From: Streptomyces eurythermus
GTDB taxonomy: Bacteria > Actinomycetota > Actinomycetes > Streptomycetales > Streptomycetaceae
Direction of reading: 5' to 3'
NCBI RefSeq assembly: GCF_014649115.1
Contig: NZ_BMSK01000007.1
Coordinates: 360,178 to 424,177 of the forward strand
Length of the DNA: 64,000 bases
The translations under genes and the position numbers were made by a program. The notes beneath the pieces are model-generated. The model was given only the letters and a program-made list of their open reading frames with translations, searched no databases and was not told the origin of the DNA. Positions 8,844 through 19,097 of this stretch are shown here, in pieces. Each line of letters begins with the position of its first letter. The stretch's first letter is position 1.

Positions 8844-10904
8844 GTGGATCATTCTTACCAATTGTGGCAGGACGTGCTGGCCGAGGAGTTCTTCGGACGG
8901 CAGCACGCCGGCCACCCCACGCTGTTCTACGTCGACGACGACGTGGAACAGGAACTCAGGCACGGATACGGCCTGGAGGAGCCCCTCGCCCGGTGTGTGG
9001 GCAGGTTCCTGCGGTTGGGGACCGCGGAACCGTACAGCGCACTGGAGGACTACCGCTGGCGCAGGCGGCAGCACGACAGGGACGGCGCGCCCGCCTTCCT
9101 GCCGCTGCTGGCCTGCTCGGTGATCGCCGCGTCCCGAATGGTGAACGACCGGAATCACCGGGCCACCGCCTACCACGCCCGCTTCTCCGAGCTGTTGACC
9201 GGTGACGAGAACCTGTTGGGGAGCCACCACTACGAGCCCGTGTCCCGTATGTGGCAGGTGCTGGCCTCCTGGCAGCACAGCCAGCAGGGTGCTCGGGGCC
9301 TGTGCACCCTTCCCGCCCCCGCCGACCTGCCCTCCAACCGCAGCAGGATCGGGTTCGCCCAGTCCCAGGCGCTTCTCACCGGCGCGGACCGGTCCCTGCT
9401 GCCGAAACTCTTCCGGTCGCTGCGGGAACACGGCACGACCTGGCCCCTGCCGGGGGAGACGCTGCTGGCCCAGATCGAGATCCGGGGCATGGAGCAGCAC
9501 TTCTCCAAGAACTTCCGCAACGCACTGCGGGAAGAGGAGTTCCGTCCCTTCCTCGCAAAGCTGATCGGCAACTACGCGGCTTCCTGGGACGGTTCGGACG
9601 AGCTGGTGCCCACCGGCGTCACCCGTGCCGAACTCCTGGTGCGGCTGGACGCGGGGCGTCTCGGCTGGGTGGCGCGCATCCGCTCCGCGGAGCAGAAGGA
9701 GCGGATCGAGCTCAAGGGTGGCGTCGTCCTCGAACAGCTCGGCGACACCGCCTACTACGAGGTGACGGGCCTGCCCTCCCCGAGCGCCGACACTCTCACC
9801 AAGGGCATCCGCCGCGATGGGGACGGCCTGGTGCTCAGCCGCCCGGCCTCCTCCGTCCTGGTGCTCGCACGGGACGACGTACTCGGCGTCTGGACCGGCA
9901 CCGACGGCTTCCGCCCGGGAGAGGCACACGTGGTGCTCGCCGCCCCGACCGCGCGGCGCGACGTGCAGCGGCTGCTGGACAAGGCCGCGACGACGGGCCG
10001 GAGTGTCGACACCGGCAAACTGGCGTGGGTACCGCAGGGCTGGTCCCTGCACAAACCCGTCACGTTCGCTGACGCGGTGACCCTGCGCCGGGCGCTGAAG
10101 GAGGTCCAGGGCGCGGTGGGCCTCCTTCAGCCCCCGGTGCAGTTCAAGCTACGCCTCGAGGGCGGGCTGAAGCTGGCGCCCTCGCTCGATCCCCACCTGT
10201 ACCTGCGGGGAGGCGAGCCTCAGGTGGTCCTCCCGGACACCACGGAGGGCACGGGCACCCTTCTGGTCGACGGCAAGGAGCGGCCCGGGCTCCGGAAGGC
10301 GATTGCCGCGGGCAGCCCTGTCCCCCTGGCCGTGCTCCGGCTGGAGCCGGGCCGCCACACGGTGAGCTACGCGGGCGCGGAGATCGGCTTCGCCACCGCG
10401 GACCAGGCCGTCGTCGAGCCGAAGACGACCAGGGTCTGCGGCTTCACCGTCACGGACGGCAAGGCCTCGGCCTCGCCCTGCCTCCTCGACGAGCGGGACC
10501 TGACGACCGCCGTCACCGGCGCCGACTGCACGGGCGCCGCCCTCCAGGAGACGCCAGCCGTCGTGGAGTTGTGCCGCCGGGACGCGGACGAGGTGCTGTT
10601 CGCGGCGGCCGACGGGCGGCTGTGGACGCTTCAGGCCCCGGAGCAGCCGGACTGGTGGACCGAACGGCTCCCCGACACCCCCGCCTCGCGGCGCTTCGAG
10701 GCCGGCTTCCACGGCATCGGCGGCTGGATCCTGGAGCGCCGGAGCGGACGCTGGAGGGGACGTCCGGTGAACCCCGGAACACCGAAGCCGGAGAGCGGCG
10801 GCAACCCGCGGGCCTGGGCCCGCGCCGTTCTCAACGCCCAGCAGGCGTCCGACGAGCCCTCGTGGAGCGCGTACGTGCTGGCAGCGAAGGAGGTGAACCG
10901 ATGA
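8844..10904 (+). CDS. Unknown protein, first gene of the helicase-Hsp70 operon
   Basis: A 686-residue protein that I cannot place in a named family. The first third is helix-rich with many aromatic residues (DHSYQLWQDVLAEEFFG, then RFLRLG and a YHARFSELL segment). The middle and end are beta-rich with many short strands (VLVLARDDVLGVWTG, HTVSYAGAEIGF). No Walker, nuclease or methylase motif, signal peptide or membrane segment is visible. GTG 8844 was chosen because it follows GGGGAC at good spacing and begins the conserved-looking sequence; ATGs at 8757 and 8793 in the same frame would add 29 or 17 residues. The stop overlaps the next start (ATGA at 10901-10904), so the product is probably made in step with the helicase. 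A structural or target-sensing role is only a guess. Confidence 0.7.
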   Translation: MDHSYQLWQDVLAEEFFGRQHAGHPTLFYVDDDVEQELRHGYGLEEPLARCVGRFLRLGTAEPYSALEDYRWRRRQHDRDGAPAFLPLLACSVIAASRMVNDRNHRATAYHARFSELLTGDENLLGSHHYEPVSRMWQVLASWQHSQQGARGLCTLPAPADLPSNRSRIGFAQSQALLTGADRSLLPKLFRSLREHGTTWPLPGETLLAQIEIRGMEQHFSKNFRNALREEEFRPFLAKLIGNYAASWDGSDELVPTGVTRAELLVRLDAGRLGWVARIRSAEQKERIELKGGVVLEQLGDTAYYEVTGLPSPSADTLTKGIRRDGDGLVLSRPASSVLVLARDDVLGVWTGTDGFRPGEAHVVLAAPTARRDVQRLLDKAATTGRSVDTGKLAWVPQGWSLHKPVTFADAVTLRRALKEVQGAVGLLQPPVQFKLRLEGGLKLAPSLDPHLYLRGGEPQVVLPDTTEGTGTLLVDGKERPGLRKAIAAGSPVPLAVLRLEPGRHTVSYAGAEIGFATADQAVVEPKTTRVCGFTVTDGKASASPCLLDERDLTTAVTGADCTGAALQETPAVVELCRRDADEVLFAAADGRLWTLQAPEQPDWWTERLPDTPASRRFEAGFHGIGGWILERRSGRWRGRPVNPGTPKPESGGNPRAWARAVLNAQQASDEPSWSAYVLAAKEVNR

Positions 10905-11893
10905 CGGGACCGATGAACAACGCCGAGTTCGGCGGGACCCTTCTGCGCTGGCTGAGCGAGAGCCGCAGCGGCAGGGTGTCGGCACTGCGCGACGGAGTCC
11001 GCGGCCAGGCCCGGGCATGGGGGCTGGAGCTGAAGGAGTACGCCGACTGGAACTGGATACGCAAGGCCGCCGCCCTCGGCTTCATCGACGTGGACCTGCG
11101 CGCCGACCGCTGGTCGGCGGCCCCGCCGGTTTTGACCCGGCTGCCGCACGCCGATGGCCTCGCGCTGCTGACCGGCGCGCGCACGGCGCGGATCAGTACG
11201 CGCGTCGAGCACGCGGCACGGGAGTGGATGGAGCTGATCACTGTCCCCCACGCGCCGGAAACCGGTGAGGCACCGCTTCCCGACACCCTCCTGCTCCAGT
11301 ACGAGGACCCCCGGGCCCTCGAGGAAACCGCGGAGTTCCTCGGGCTCCGTTACGTGCCCTGCGCCGCCCTGGAGCTGATGAGGCTGCTTCCGCAGGCGAC
11401 ACCGGGCCCCGAATCCGCGCCGCCCGGCGGCAGCACCGCCAACACGCTGGAGAGATACGAACCCCGCATGCGCCGGTTCGTCCCCGTGGCGGGAGACGAG
11501 GAGGACGGCCTGTACCGGTGGCGCGGAGCCGACTACGCACGCCTGACCCGGGTCCGCCGCAATGGCGTCTTCCACGCGGTGGACCGTGAGACAGGCGTCT
11601 ACCTGGAGCTCGCCCGCCACCGCACCGGCGTGATGCGCTGGCGGCCGGAATCCGGCCAGGGCCGGGCCGGCGTCGGCCGGCTCTTCGTCGACCGGTACGC
11701 GCCCCTGCCCGCCCTGCACGAGCGCGCGGCCGTGCTGTGCAGCGGCTTCCCGCCCGCGACGGGCAAGCAGGCGCAGACCAGCGCGTACGACAACGTGCCG
11801 AGGGTGCTCGCCGAGGCGATCGCGGCCTCGCTGCGGCAGAACCTGGAGATCATGCCGCGATCGGTGGCAGTCACCGGTGGGAGGACCGAGTGA
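10901..11893 (+). CDS. Unknown protein, second gene of the helicase-Hsp70 operon
   Basis: A 330-residue protein with no family I recognise. The N-terminal 90 residues look like a winged-helix-like module (FGGTLLRWLSESRSGRVSAL, then a WNWIRKAAALGFID segment). The second half has a strand-rich region with repeated basic and aromatic residues (RWRGADYARLTRVRRNG) and ends in a helix. The ATG at 10901 overlaps the previous stop and follows AAGGAGGTG, a near-perfect ribosome site. The stop overlaps the GTG of the helicase gene. The arrangement suggests fixed stoichiometry with the helicase. A DNA- or helicase-binding role is inference from the winged-helix-like start and the position. Confidence 0.7.
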   Translation: MTGPMNNAEFGGTLLRWLSESRSGRVSALRDGVRGQARAWGLELKEYADWNWIRKAAALGFIDVDLRADRWSAAPPVLTRLPHADGLALLTGARTARISTRVEHAAREWMELITVPHAPETGEAPLPDTLLLQYEDPRALEETAEFLGLRYVPCAALELMRLLPQATPGPESAPPGGSTANTLERYEPRMRRFVPVAGDEEDGLYRWRGADYARLTRVRRNGVFHAVDRETGVYLELARHRTGVMRWRPESGQGRAGVGRLFVDRYAPLPALHERAAVLCSGFPPATGKQAQTSAYDNVPRVLAEAIAASLRQNLEIMPRSVAVTGGRTE

Positions 11894-14800
11894 GCGTGGA
11901 ACAGCAGACGACGGTGACGGACACCGATGTCCAGGACGTCATGGGCACGTTCGACGACCTGCGCAGCGCGCTCTTCCGCTACTACGACACCCCGTTCAGC
12001 GTCGACGACCGCTCCGTCATGGAGGAACGGCGCAATCTCCTGGACCGGGACAACGGGGCCTGGCGCGAACCGTTGATCGAGCTGCGCCCGCGGTACGCCT
12101 CCCGGGGTGTCGGCATCGCGGAATCCTTCGCCCAGGCAGGGGCGCACCCCGACGCGGCCGAGTTCGCCCGCTTCACCCTCCCCGCCGGCGTGACGAGCCT
12201 CTACCAGCACCAGCACGACGCCCTGGTCGCCGCCTGCGCGGGCAAGGACTTCGTGGTCACCGCGGGCACTGGTTCCGGCAAGACGGAGTCCTTCCTGCTA
12301 CCCGTTCTCGCAGACCTGGTGGCCGAGTCCGCCGACTGGCAGGGCACCCGTGCGGTGCAGCCGGAATGGTGGCAGCACGACGGTGACCACGTGCCCAGCC
12401 GACAGCACGAGCACGGGCACCCCGCCGCCGTGCGCGTGCTGATCCTCTATCCCACCAACGCCCTCGCCGACGACCAACTGGTCCGGCTCCGCAAGTCGCT
12501 GGACAGCCGCGAGGCCCACGCATGGCTCGACCGCAAGCGCAACGGACACCGCTTCTACTTCGGCCGCTACACCGGGGCCACCCCCGTCTCCGGCAGCCGC
12601 GACTCCGAGCCGGCGCGCTTCCGTCTCCGGCAGTACCTGCGGGAGGTGCAGGAGCGGCAGCGCAAAGCCGACGCGAAGCTGGGGGAGGAGCTGCGGCCCT
12701 TCATCCCGCGCCTCGGCGGAGCGGAGATGCACGCCCGCTGGGACATGCAGGCCGCGCCGCCGGACATCATGGTCACCAACTACTCGATGCTGAACATCAT
12801 GCTGCTCCGCAAGCAGGAGGAGCACATCTTCAGCGCCACGAGGAAGTGGCTGGAGGGGAGTGACGACGCCCGCCTCACCCTGATCCTCGACGAGCTCCAC
12901 ATGTACCGCGGCACGGCCGGCACCGAGGTGGCCTACCTGCTGCGCAACCTCCGCCACCGCCTCGGCCTCGACAAGAACCCCGAGAAGCTCCGTGTGCTCG
13001 CCGCCTCCGCCTCCCTTGAAGCCGGCCGGGACGACGAGTTCCTGGACGGGTTCTTCGCCCTGCCCCGCTCCCGGCGCGTGATCATCCCCGGCAAGGCGAA
13101 GGAGATCCACGGCGGCGGGGGCGACCTCGCCGCACACACCGCACGCCTCGTGCGGGCCGCGACCGACACCGTCACCCACGACGGAGCCGTCGAGCTGGCC
13201 CGGGAGACGGGCCTCGGCCCGGCGCTCCAGCGCGCACTCACTCCGGGGGGCACACCGCGTGCCCTGCCCGCCCCCGAACTGGCGAAGAGCCTGTTTCCGG
13301 ACGCCACCGAGGAGCGGCGCCGGGAGGCGCTGCATGGTCTGCTGCGCGTACTCGGAACCGCGCAGGACCCCGAACTGCCTCAGCTCCGCGCCCACTTCTT
13401 CTTCCGGAACATCGAGGGCATCTGGGCCTGTTCCGACCCGAACTGCCCCCACATCCCGGTGGAGCACGGCCCCGAACGCCGGATCGGCCGGCTCTTCGCC
13501 GAGCCCACCTCTCGCTGCACGTGCGGTGCCCGGGTGTTGGAACTGCTGTCCTGCCAGGCATGCGGCGACCTCATGCTCGGCGGGTACGCCAGCCCCAAGG
13601 ACACCCTGCGACGCCGGTTCACCGGTGCCCTCCACACCGACTTCCCGGACCTGGACCTGCTCCCCGACGAGGCCAGCGGCGCACCCACCGCGGCGAACTA
13701 CGTCGTGTACTGGCCGCGCACCAAGGGCCTCGGGCTCGAGGAGGCCGGCTGGCACGCGGGCCTGTCGGACGGCGGGCCGCAGGTCGGGTTCGAGTTCCGT
13801 CGCAGTGCCTACCAGCCTGCCACCGGCCGTCTGGAGAACCGGGACGTCCAGCACACCGGATGGTCGTTCCACATCTCCGTGCCCCTGGACAAGGAGGGCA
13901 AGAAGCCGGCCTACGATCCGGCCCTGCTCCAGGCCTTCCCCACCCGTTGCCCCGCCTGCGGCGACGACTGGGAGATCAGGTACGACAGGGACGGCCGTTT
14001 CATCCCGCTGGAGTCCCCCGACCGGCTGCGCAACGCACCGGTTCGGCGGATGCGCACCGGTTTCTACAAGATCAACCAGGTGCTGGTGACGGAAGCCCTC
14101 GGCCACCTTCCCGACGGTCAGCGCAAGGCGATCGCCTTCTCCGACAGCCGCGACGACGCCTCCGAACTCGCCAGCGGCCTCGCCCTGCGCCACCACCAGG
14201 ATCTTCTCCGTCTGCTCAGCGCCCGGGCCGTCGAGAGACAGGGCGACCCGTTCGGGGACCTTCAACTGGTGAAGGCCCACTACGACGGGGAGCCGGTCGA
14301 CCGAGCGGCCGCCCGTGCCGCCATGGCACGGCTGCGGGACCGCGACCCGGCGGACTGGGGGCGCCTGAAGGCGATCCTCTCCGACGACCTCGACGCGGAG
14401 CGGGAACTCCTGCCTGATCTGGAACGGAAGTTCTCCGAACTGCCCTCGCTGGACGTCCTCGCCTCCGACCTCGAAGGCATGCTGCTCGCATACGGCACCA
14501 ACCCCGCCGGTCCCGCGGCCTCCCTCCAGCAGACCTCGGCCGGGCAGCCCTGGACCGCGCTCTACAACTGGGAGCGTGACCGAACAGCGGTGGTGGAGAC
14601 CCAGGCACAGGAGGAGCTGCTCAACCGGATCCGCTCCCGCCTCCGCCTCGAGACCATCGGAAGCCTCCTCTCCGGCGGCGGCCGCGACTTCGAATCGCTC
14701 GGCCTCGGCTGGCTCTGCCTGCGCGACGACCGCTCGCCTCTGGAGATCGGCACGGACAGCGATCAGGCCGTGGCACGTGCCAGTCTGCGCATCCTCGGCC

Positions 14801-17355
14801 TGATGCGGCGCTTCACCCGGATACGTGCCTCCCTTCAGAGGCCGCCCGCGCCTTTGAAGCGGTTCTGGAAGCAGATCGCCGAACGCCAGGGCACCGATGT
14901 GCAGACGATCGCGGACCAGGTGCACGGCGTCTGGAGGGACGCCGTGGTCGAATACGTCATCAACCCCGAGAAGGTGGCGCTCCGCCCCGGCGGGAACAAG
15001 ACCTGGACCTGCCGCTCCTGCCACCGGCCGCACCTTCACCCGGGCGCGGGACTGTGCACCAAGTGCCTGACCCCGCTGCCTGACGCGCCCCAGCACTACA
15101 GCGGCGTCCTGGAGGACGACTACTACGCGTGGAAGGCTGCCCACCGCACCGGTGACTTCCCCCTGCGCACGGCGGAACTCACCGGCCAGACGGACCGGCT
15201 GGAGGCCCAACGCCGGCAGAGCCGCTTCCAGGACGTCTTCCTCGGCGACAACGACGTCCCGCAGGCGGACGGCCTCGAACTGCTCTCCGTGACGACGACG
15301 ATGGAGGCCGGTGTGGACATCGGCCCCCTCAACACCGTGATCATGGCGAACATGCCGCCCACCCGCTTCAACTACCAGCAGCGGGTGGGACGGGCGGGGC
15401 GACGTAACAGCCCGGTGGCCGTTGCCCTCACCGTCTGCCGCGGCCGGAGTCACGACGAGCACTACTTCGCCCGCCCGGAAGCCATCACCAACGACCCCAC
15501 TCCGCCGCCCTACCTGGTCCTCGGCATGGTCTCCGTCTTCCGGCGCGTCCTGCTCGGAGAGGTCCTGCGCCAGGCGTTCGAGCCCCTGCAGCCGGAGGAT
15601 CGCCGGAAGGGGCCGGACATGACGGCCAACGTGCACGGGCAGTTCGGCCTTGCCGCCGACTGGCCGACGCACCGTGGTGCGGTCCGCCGTTGGATCGCCG
15701 GACACCCGGACCGTGTCCGAGCCGCTGCCGCCGCCCTTCAGGCCGGAACGCCGGAGACCATCGCCTCCATCGATCCGGTGGCCGCCGTCGACGAACTACT
15801 CGATCAGGTCGATGAGGTGGCGGCCCGGCCGGTCGGCCACTCCGACCTCAGCCAGCGTCTGGCGGAGGCGGGCCTCCTGCCCATGTTCGGTTTCCCGACC
15901 CGCTCCCGCCTCCTCTACCGGAGCATCCCGCAGAAGACCTTCCCGTGGCCGCCGGCCGACTCCGTCAACCGTGACATGGCCGTTGCCCTCAGCAAGTTCG
16001 CACCGGGCAGTGAGACCCCGCAGGACGGCCGCCTGCTCCGCTCCAACGGAGTGGTCTCCCTCGTCCCGAGCGGTCGCGGAGTACAAGCCGCCGAGGACCC
16101 GTTCGGACCGGAACAGCTGGTCGCCATGTGCCGGATCTGCTCCCATGTGGACCCGCAGGCCGCCGTCGACCAGGAGACGGGCAGCGCCGGCACCTGCCCC
16201 GCTTGCGGTGCGGAGAGCAAGTACTACAGGGCCGTCCCCTTCCGGGAGCCCGCGGGCTTCCGGGCCGCCCGCGAAGCACGGGATTACGACGGCTACCGGG
16301 AAGTCGGCTCCAACGCCACCAGCGCGAGGACCGCCACCGACCTGGAGAAGACCGCCCCGCGCATCCCCCGTGCCGCCGACGACTGGATGGTCGTCCACAC
16401 CGGCAGCGGCGCTCGCTACATCGTCAACACCAATGCCGGGAAGCTCTTCCGTTTCGTCAAGTCCAACGCACCCTGGCGCGGATACCTGGCTCTGGACAAT
16501 CCCAAGGCCGAAGCGGACCTGGAGATCGCCCTCGGCGCCACCCAGCACACGGACATGTTCTTCGTGGGGGCCAAGGGCGCCCTCGACAGAAGCAGAGGCC
16601 TACGCTTCGACATCTCGAAGTCCCAGCAGGTCGACGGCTTCCCCGAGGCGTATCACGGCCGGCGCGCGGCCTGGTACTCACTGGCGGCCCTGCTACGGCG
16701 CGCCGCCGCCCCGCACCTGGACGTGCAGCCGGAGGAACTGCTCAGCGGCATCCACGGGTCGGACGCCCCGGTGGCCGCGCCCGTGATGGCCTACCTGGCG
16801 GACAGCCTCGACAACGGCGCGGGCTTCAGCACCCACCTCGGTTCGCGGGAGCACATCGAGGAGTTCCTCCAGGCGGTCGACCAGTACGTGCACGATCTGG
16901 AGGCCGATCACCATGCGGAGAGCTGCCGCAGCTCCTGCTACGCCTGCCTGCGCGACTACTCCAACATGCGCCTCCACCCGCTGTACGACTGGCGGCTCGC
17001 CCGCGACCTGACCGACGCCCTGCGCGGCCGGAAACTGCGGATCGAACCGGAGAAACACGCCGTCCTGCTCAAGGGCTGGGCAGACGAGGAACCCAACGTC
17101 AGTGTGAAGGAGACCGCCGCGGGAGCGGTGGCGCTCTTCACCTCGGATTTCACCGGCGAGCCCGTCGCGGTCGCCGTCAAGCATCCATTGGAGGCCGCCA
17201 CCGACGAGTGCGGTAACGAGCGGCTCCAGGTTCTGCGCCACGAGGTTCGTGCCGGAGGCCTCGCCGACAGGATCGCGTTCGTCGACTCCTACAGCCTGGA
17301 CCGGACCCCTGCCGCGGTGATCGAGCAGGTGCACACCTTCGCGGAGGATCTCTGA
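11890..17355 (+). CDS. Giant DEAD/DEAH-type helicase with C-terminal DUF1998 cysteine cluster
   Basis: A 1821-residue superfamily 2 helicase. Walker A is GTGSGKT near residue 130, motif II is DELH near 334, a motif III-like AASASL follows near 370, and motif VI is QQRVGRAGRR near 1165. Between the two RecA lobes lie several zinc-finger-like cysteine groups (near 514, 545-562, 689 and 1040-1060). The C-terminus has the CRSSCYACLRDYSNMRLHPL cluster near 1680, the mark of the DUF1998/MrfA-type zinc-binding domain. Relatives with this layout include MrfA-type repair helicases and helicases of DISARM and Druantia defence systems. GTG 11890 overlaps the previous stop and follows GGGAGGA. It is likely the ATP-driven DNA- or RNA-translocating core of the operon. 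Confidence 0.9.
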   Translation: MSVEQQTTVTDTDVQDVMGTFDDLRSALFRYYDTPFSVDDRSVMEERRNLLDRDNGAWREPLIELRPRYASRGVGIAESFAQAGAHPDAAEFARFTLPAGVTSLYQHQHDALVAACAGKDFVVTAGTGSGKTESFLLPVLADLVAESADWQGTRAVQPEWWQHDGDHVPSRQHEHGHPAAVRVLILYPTNALADDQLVRLRKSLDSREAHAWLDRKRNGHRFYFGRYTGATPVSGSRDSEPARFRLRQYLREVQERQRKADAKLGEELRPFIPRLGGAEMHARWDMQAAPPDIMVTNYSMLNIMLLRKQEEHIFSATRKWLEGSDDARLTLILDELHMYRGTAGTEVAYLLRNLRHRLGLDKNPEKLRVLAASASLEAGRDDEFLDGFFALPRSRRVIIPGKAKEIHGGGGDLAAHTARLVRAATDTVTHDGAVELARETGLGPALQRALTPGGTPRALPAPELAKSLFPDATEERRREALHGLLRVLGTAQDPELPQLRAHFFFRNIEGIWACSDPNCPHIPVEHGPERRIGRLFAEPTSRCTCGARVLELLSCQACGDLMLGGYASPKDTLRRRFTGALHTDFPDLDLLPDEASGAPTAANYVVYWPRTKGLGLEEAGWHAGLSDGGPQVGFEFRRSAYQPATGRLENRDVQHTGWSFHISVPLDKEGKKPAYDPALLQAFPTRCPACGDDWEIRYDRDGRFIPLESPDRLRNAPVRRMRTGFYKINQVLVTEALGHLPDGQRKAIAFSDSRDDASELASGLALRHHQDLLRLLSARAVERQGDPFGDLQLVKAHYDGEPVDRAAARAAMARLRDRDPADWGRLKAILSDDLDAERELLPDLERKFSELPSLDVLASDLEGMLLAYGTNPAGPAASLQQTSAGQPWTALYNWERDRTAVVETQAQEELLNRIRSRLRLETIGSLLSGGGRDFESLGLGWLCLRDDRSPLEIGTDSDQAVARASLRILGLMRRFTRIRASLQRPPAPLKRFWKQIAERQGTDVQTIADQVHGVWRDAVVEYVINPEKVALRPGGNKTWTCRSCHRPHLHPGAGLCTKCLTPLPDAPQHYSGVLEDDYYAWKAAHRTGDFPLRTAELTGQTDRLEAQRRQSRFQDVFLGDNDVPQADGLELLSVTTTMEAGVDIGPLNTVIMANMPPTRFNYQQRVGRAGRRNSPVAVALTVCRGRSHDEHYFARPEAITNDPTPPPYLVLGMVSVFRRVLLGEVLRQAFEPLQPEDRRKGPDMTANVHGQFGLAADWPTHRGAVRRWIAGHPDRVRAAAAALQAGTPETIASIDPVAAVDELLDQVDEVAARPVGHSDLSQRLAEAGLLPMFGFPTRSRLLYRSIPQKTFPWPPADSVNRDMAVALSKFAPGSETPQDGRLLRSNGVVSLVPSGRGVQAAEDPFGPEQLVAMCRICSHVDPQAAVDQETGSAGTCPACGAESKYYRAVPFREPAGFRAAREARDYDGYREVGSNATSARTATDLEKTAPRIPRAADDWMVVHTGSGARYIVNTNAGKLFRFVKSNAPWRGYLALDNPKAEADLEIALGATQHTDMFFVGAKGALDRSRGLRFDISKSQQVDGFPEAYHGRRAAWYSLAALLRRAAAPHLDVQPEELLSGIHGSDAPVAAPVMAYLADSLDNGAGFSTHLGSREHIEEFLQAVDQYVHDLEADHHAESCRSSCYACLRDYSNMRLHPLYDWRLARDLTDALRGRKLRIEPEKHAVLLKGWADEEPNVSVKETAAGAVALFTSDFTGEPVAVAVKHPLEAATDECGNERLQVLRHEVRAGGLADRIAFVDSYSLDRTPAAVIEQVHTFAEDL

Positions 17356-19097
17356 TGACGTCAGGAATCCCGCTCGGAGCGGGCCAGGAAGAACAGGCCC
17401 ACTTGGAGGAGCTACGGCAGCGCGAGATCGCCCGCCGCCTCGCCCTCCGTCAGGCCCGCGCCCAGAGTCGGACCGCCGGGGAAGGCCCGCGGGTCGTTCA
17501 GGCAACCGGTGGCCCTGTTCCGGCTGTTCGGCCGAAGGCACGGCCAGAGCGTGAACCGGACCTGCCCGAGCCGGTCCCCGCAGGGTTCGCCGGCAGGGAA
17601 GCCTGGGAGCGCGCCCGCGCCTTCGCCGCGTCGGTGCTGCCCGATGCGGCGAAGGCGGAGACCGCAATGCTCTCCGCCCAGGAGCTGGCCCGGGCCGTGG
17701 TCGACGCGGCGTCCCGGAAGGACGACCCGGTCGACGGCGTCTCCGTGCTTGTCATGGCGCAGGACCACGGGCTGGACGTCTTGCACGGCCGGTTCGCCGA
17801 CCGCGCTCGTGCCCTGCTGGCGGACAAGCCGCTGCCGCTCCTGGGGGAGCCGGGCAGCATGTGGCAGATCTACCAGGACGAGCGTCGCCTCATGGAGACC
17901 GACCTGTCGGCTCCCCGCCAGCGGGCGCTCCTGGCGAAGCTTCCCCGGCCGCTTCTCGACGACTACATCGACGAGGAGTGGATCGGGGCGGTCCCCGAGT
18001 GCGACGGCACCTCCCGTGCCGCCTACTTCCGCGCCCGCCTGGACCCGGCGTCACTCACCGACGAGGAGATGGACCTGCTCGCCTGGCCCCTGGAACGAGA
18101 GCGTCGGGAGGCCGGCCCGGGAACGGAACCCGGCCGTGACTGGCCGCAGGACTGGCGCCTGTTGGTGAGGCTGCAGGCCGGCGACGCCAGGGCCGTCACC
18201 GAGGAATGGACCGACCTCCTGCCGCCGACGCAGAAGCTCCTCGACGCGCTGCGCGAGGTGCGGCGGACCGGAGAGGCCCCGGACGACCTTCTCGCCGACG
18301 AGCGTCTGTGGGTTCTCCTGGAACGGATCCACTCCAGCGTGCGTAGCACGACCAACAAGAGGTACAACGGCTGGATCGGCGTGCGAACACTGATCAGGGC
18401 CGTGCGGCAGATGCACCGTGCCCTCCTTCACGGGGACGAGGAGACGGCGGAACAACGCAGGAGAGCCGCGCTCACCATGGCCGCGCGGCTCCGGCACCAC
18501 TCGCAGCCGGTGCGCTGGGAGGCTCAGAACGTCCAGGCCTATCTACGCGCCGGCCAGGAGATCGCGGAGTCCCTCAGGCTCCTGGAACAGGATGTGGAAG
18601 GCCGCCCCCCGGTGTGGGAACAGCTCGGCGGAGGCACCATGGCCACGTTGCGGAGGAATCACGGTTTCCTGGGGGACCGGTCCGGTGGAGAACGAGACCA
18701 GCCGCTCAACCCCTACCTGGTACTCGGTGTCCCCGACGGGGCGGTGGACTGGAAGAAGGTCTGGCGAGCCCTGAGGAAGGAGCTCGACGACAGCGGCCGT
18801 GCCCGGATCAACCGGGCCAAGGACATGATCGAGAAGGCCGAGCGGCAGCAGCAGGAAGTGCCTCGATTCGCCGTCCCGCTCGCCCCGCACCGCTGGGCGG
18901 ACCCCGTCGGCACGAGCCACCGACTCGAACTCCCGCCTGAGCCCCTGCCAAGGCTCACCGAGCCGCCCACGGACAGCGACCGCGCGTGGTCCCGCACCGA
19001 GGCGGCCCGAGAAATAATCACCAGGGCGACAGAACACCTTTCCCTGGCTGCCGAAGACCTCGCAGCCCTTGAAAACCCAGAGAGCAGCACCACATGA
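17355..19097 (+). CDS. Unknown protein with degenerate J-domain-like segment
   Basis: A 580-residue protein, mostly helical, with no enzyme motif seen. Residues 451-500 read NPYLVLGVPDGAVDW, then a basic helix KKVWRALRKEL, a short turn, and INRAKDMIEKAER. This follows the order of a DnaJ J-domain (YYxVLGV, helix II, loop, helix III), but the HPD tripeptide that activates Hsp70 is missing and the loop reads DDSG. Since the next two genes encode a GrpE-like and an Hsp70-like protein, a co-chaperone or adaptor role is plausible. The rest of the chain may bind the helicase or a target. Its ATG overlaps the helicase stop by one base and its own stop overlaps the next start (ATGA). No signal peptide or membrane helix is evident. 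Confidence 0.6.
   Translation: MTSGIPLGAGQEEQAHLEELRQREIARRLALRQARAQSRTAGEGPRVVQATGGPVPAVRPKARPEREPDLPEPVPAGFAGREAWERARAFAASVLPDAAKAETAMLSAQELARAVVDAASRKDDPVDGVSVLVMAQDHGLDVLHGRFADRARALLADKPLPLLGEPGSMWQIYQDERRLMETDLSAPRQRALLAKLPRPLLDDYIDEEWIGAVPECDGTSRAAYFRARLDPASLTDEEMDLLAWPLERERREAGPGTEPGRDWPQDWRLLVRLQAGDARAVTEEWTDLLPPTQKLLDALREVRRTGEAPDDLLADERLWVLLERIHSSVRSTTNKRYNGWIGVRTLIRAVRQMHRALLHGDEETAEQRRRAALTMAARLRHHSQPVRWEAQNVQAYLRAGQEIAESLRLLEQDVEGRPPVWEQLGGGTMATLRRNHGFLGDRSGGERDQPLNPYLVLGVPDGAVDWKKVWRALRKELDDSGRARINRAKDMIEKAERQQQEVPRFAVPLAPHRWADPVGTSHRLELPPEPLPRLTEPPTDSDRAWSRTEAAREIITRATEHLSLAAEDLAALENPESSTT

Noticed and set aside
12298..15705. A 1135-codon minus-strand frame opposite the helicase gene
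   Set aside because: It has no recognisable domain and mirrors the codon bias of the helicase on the other strand.
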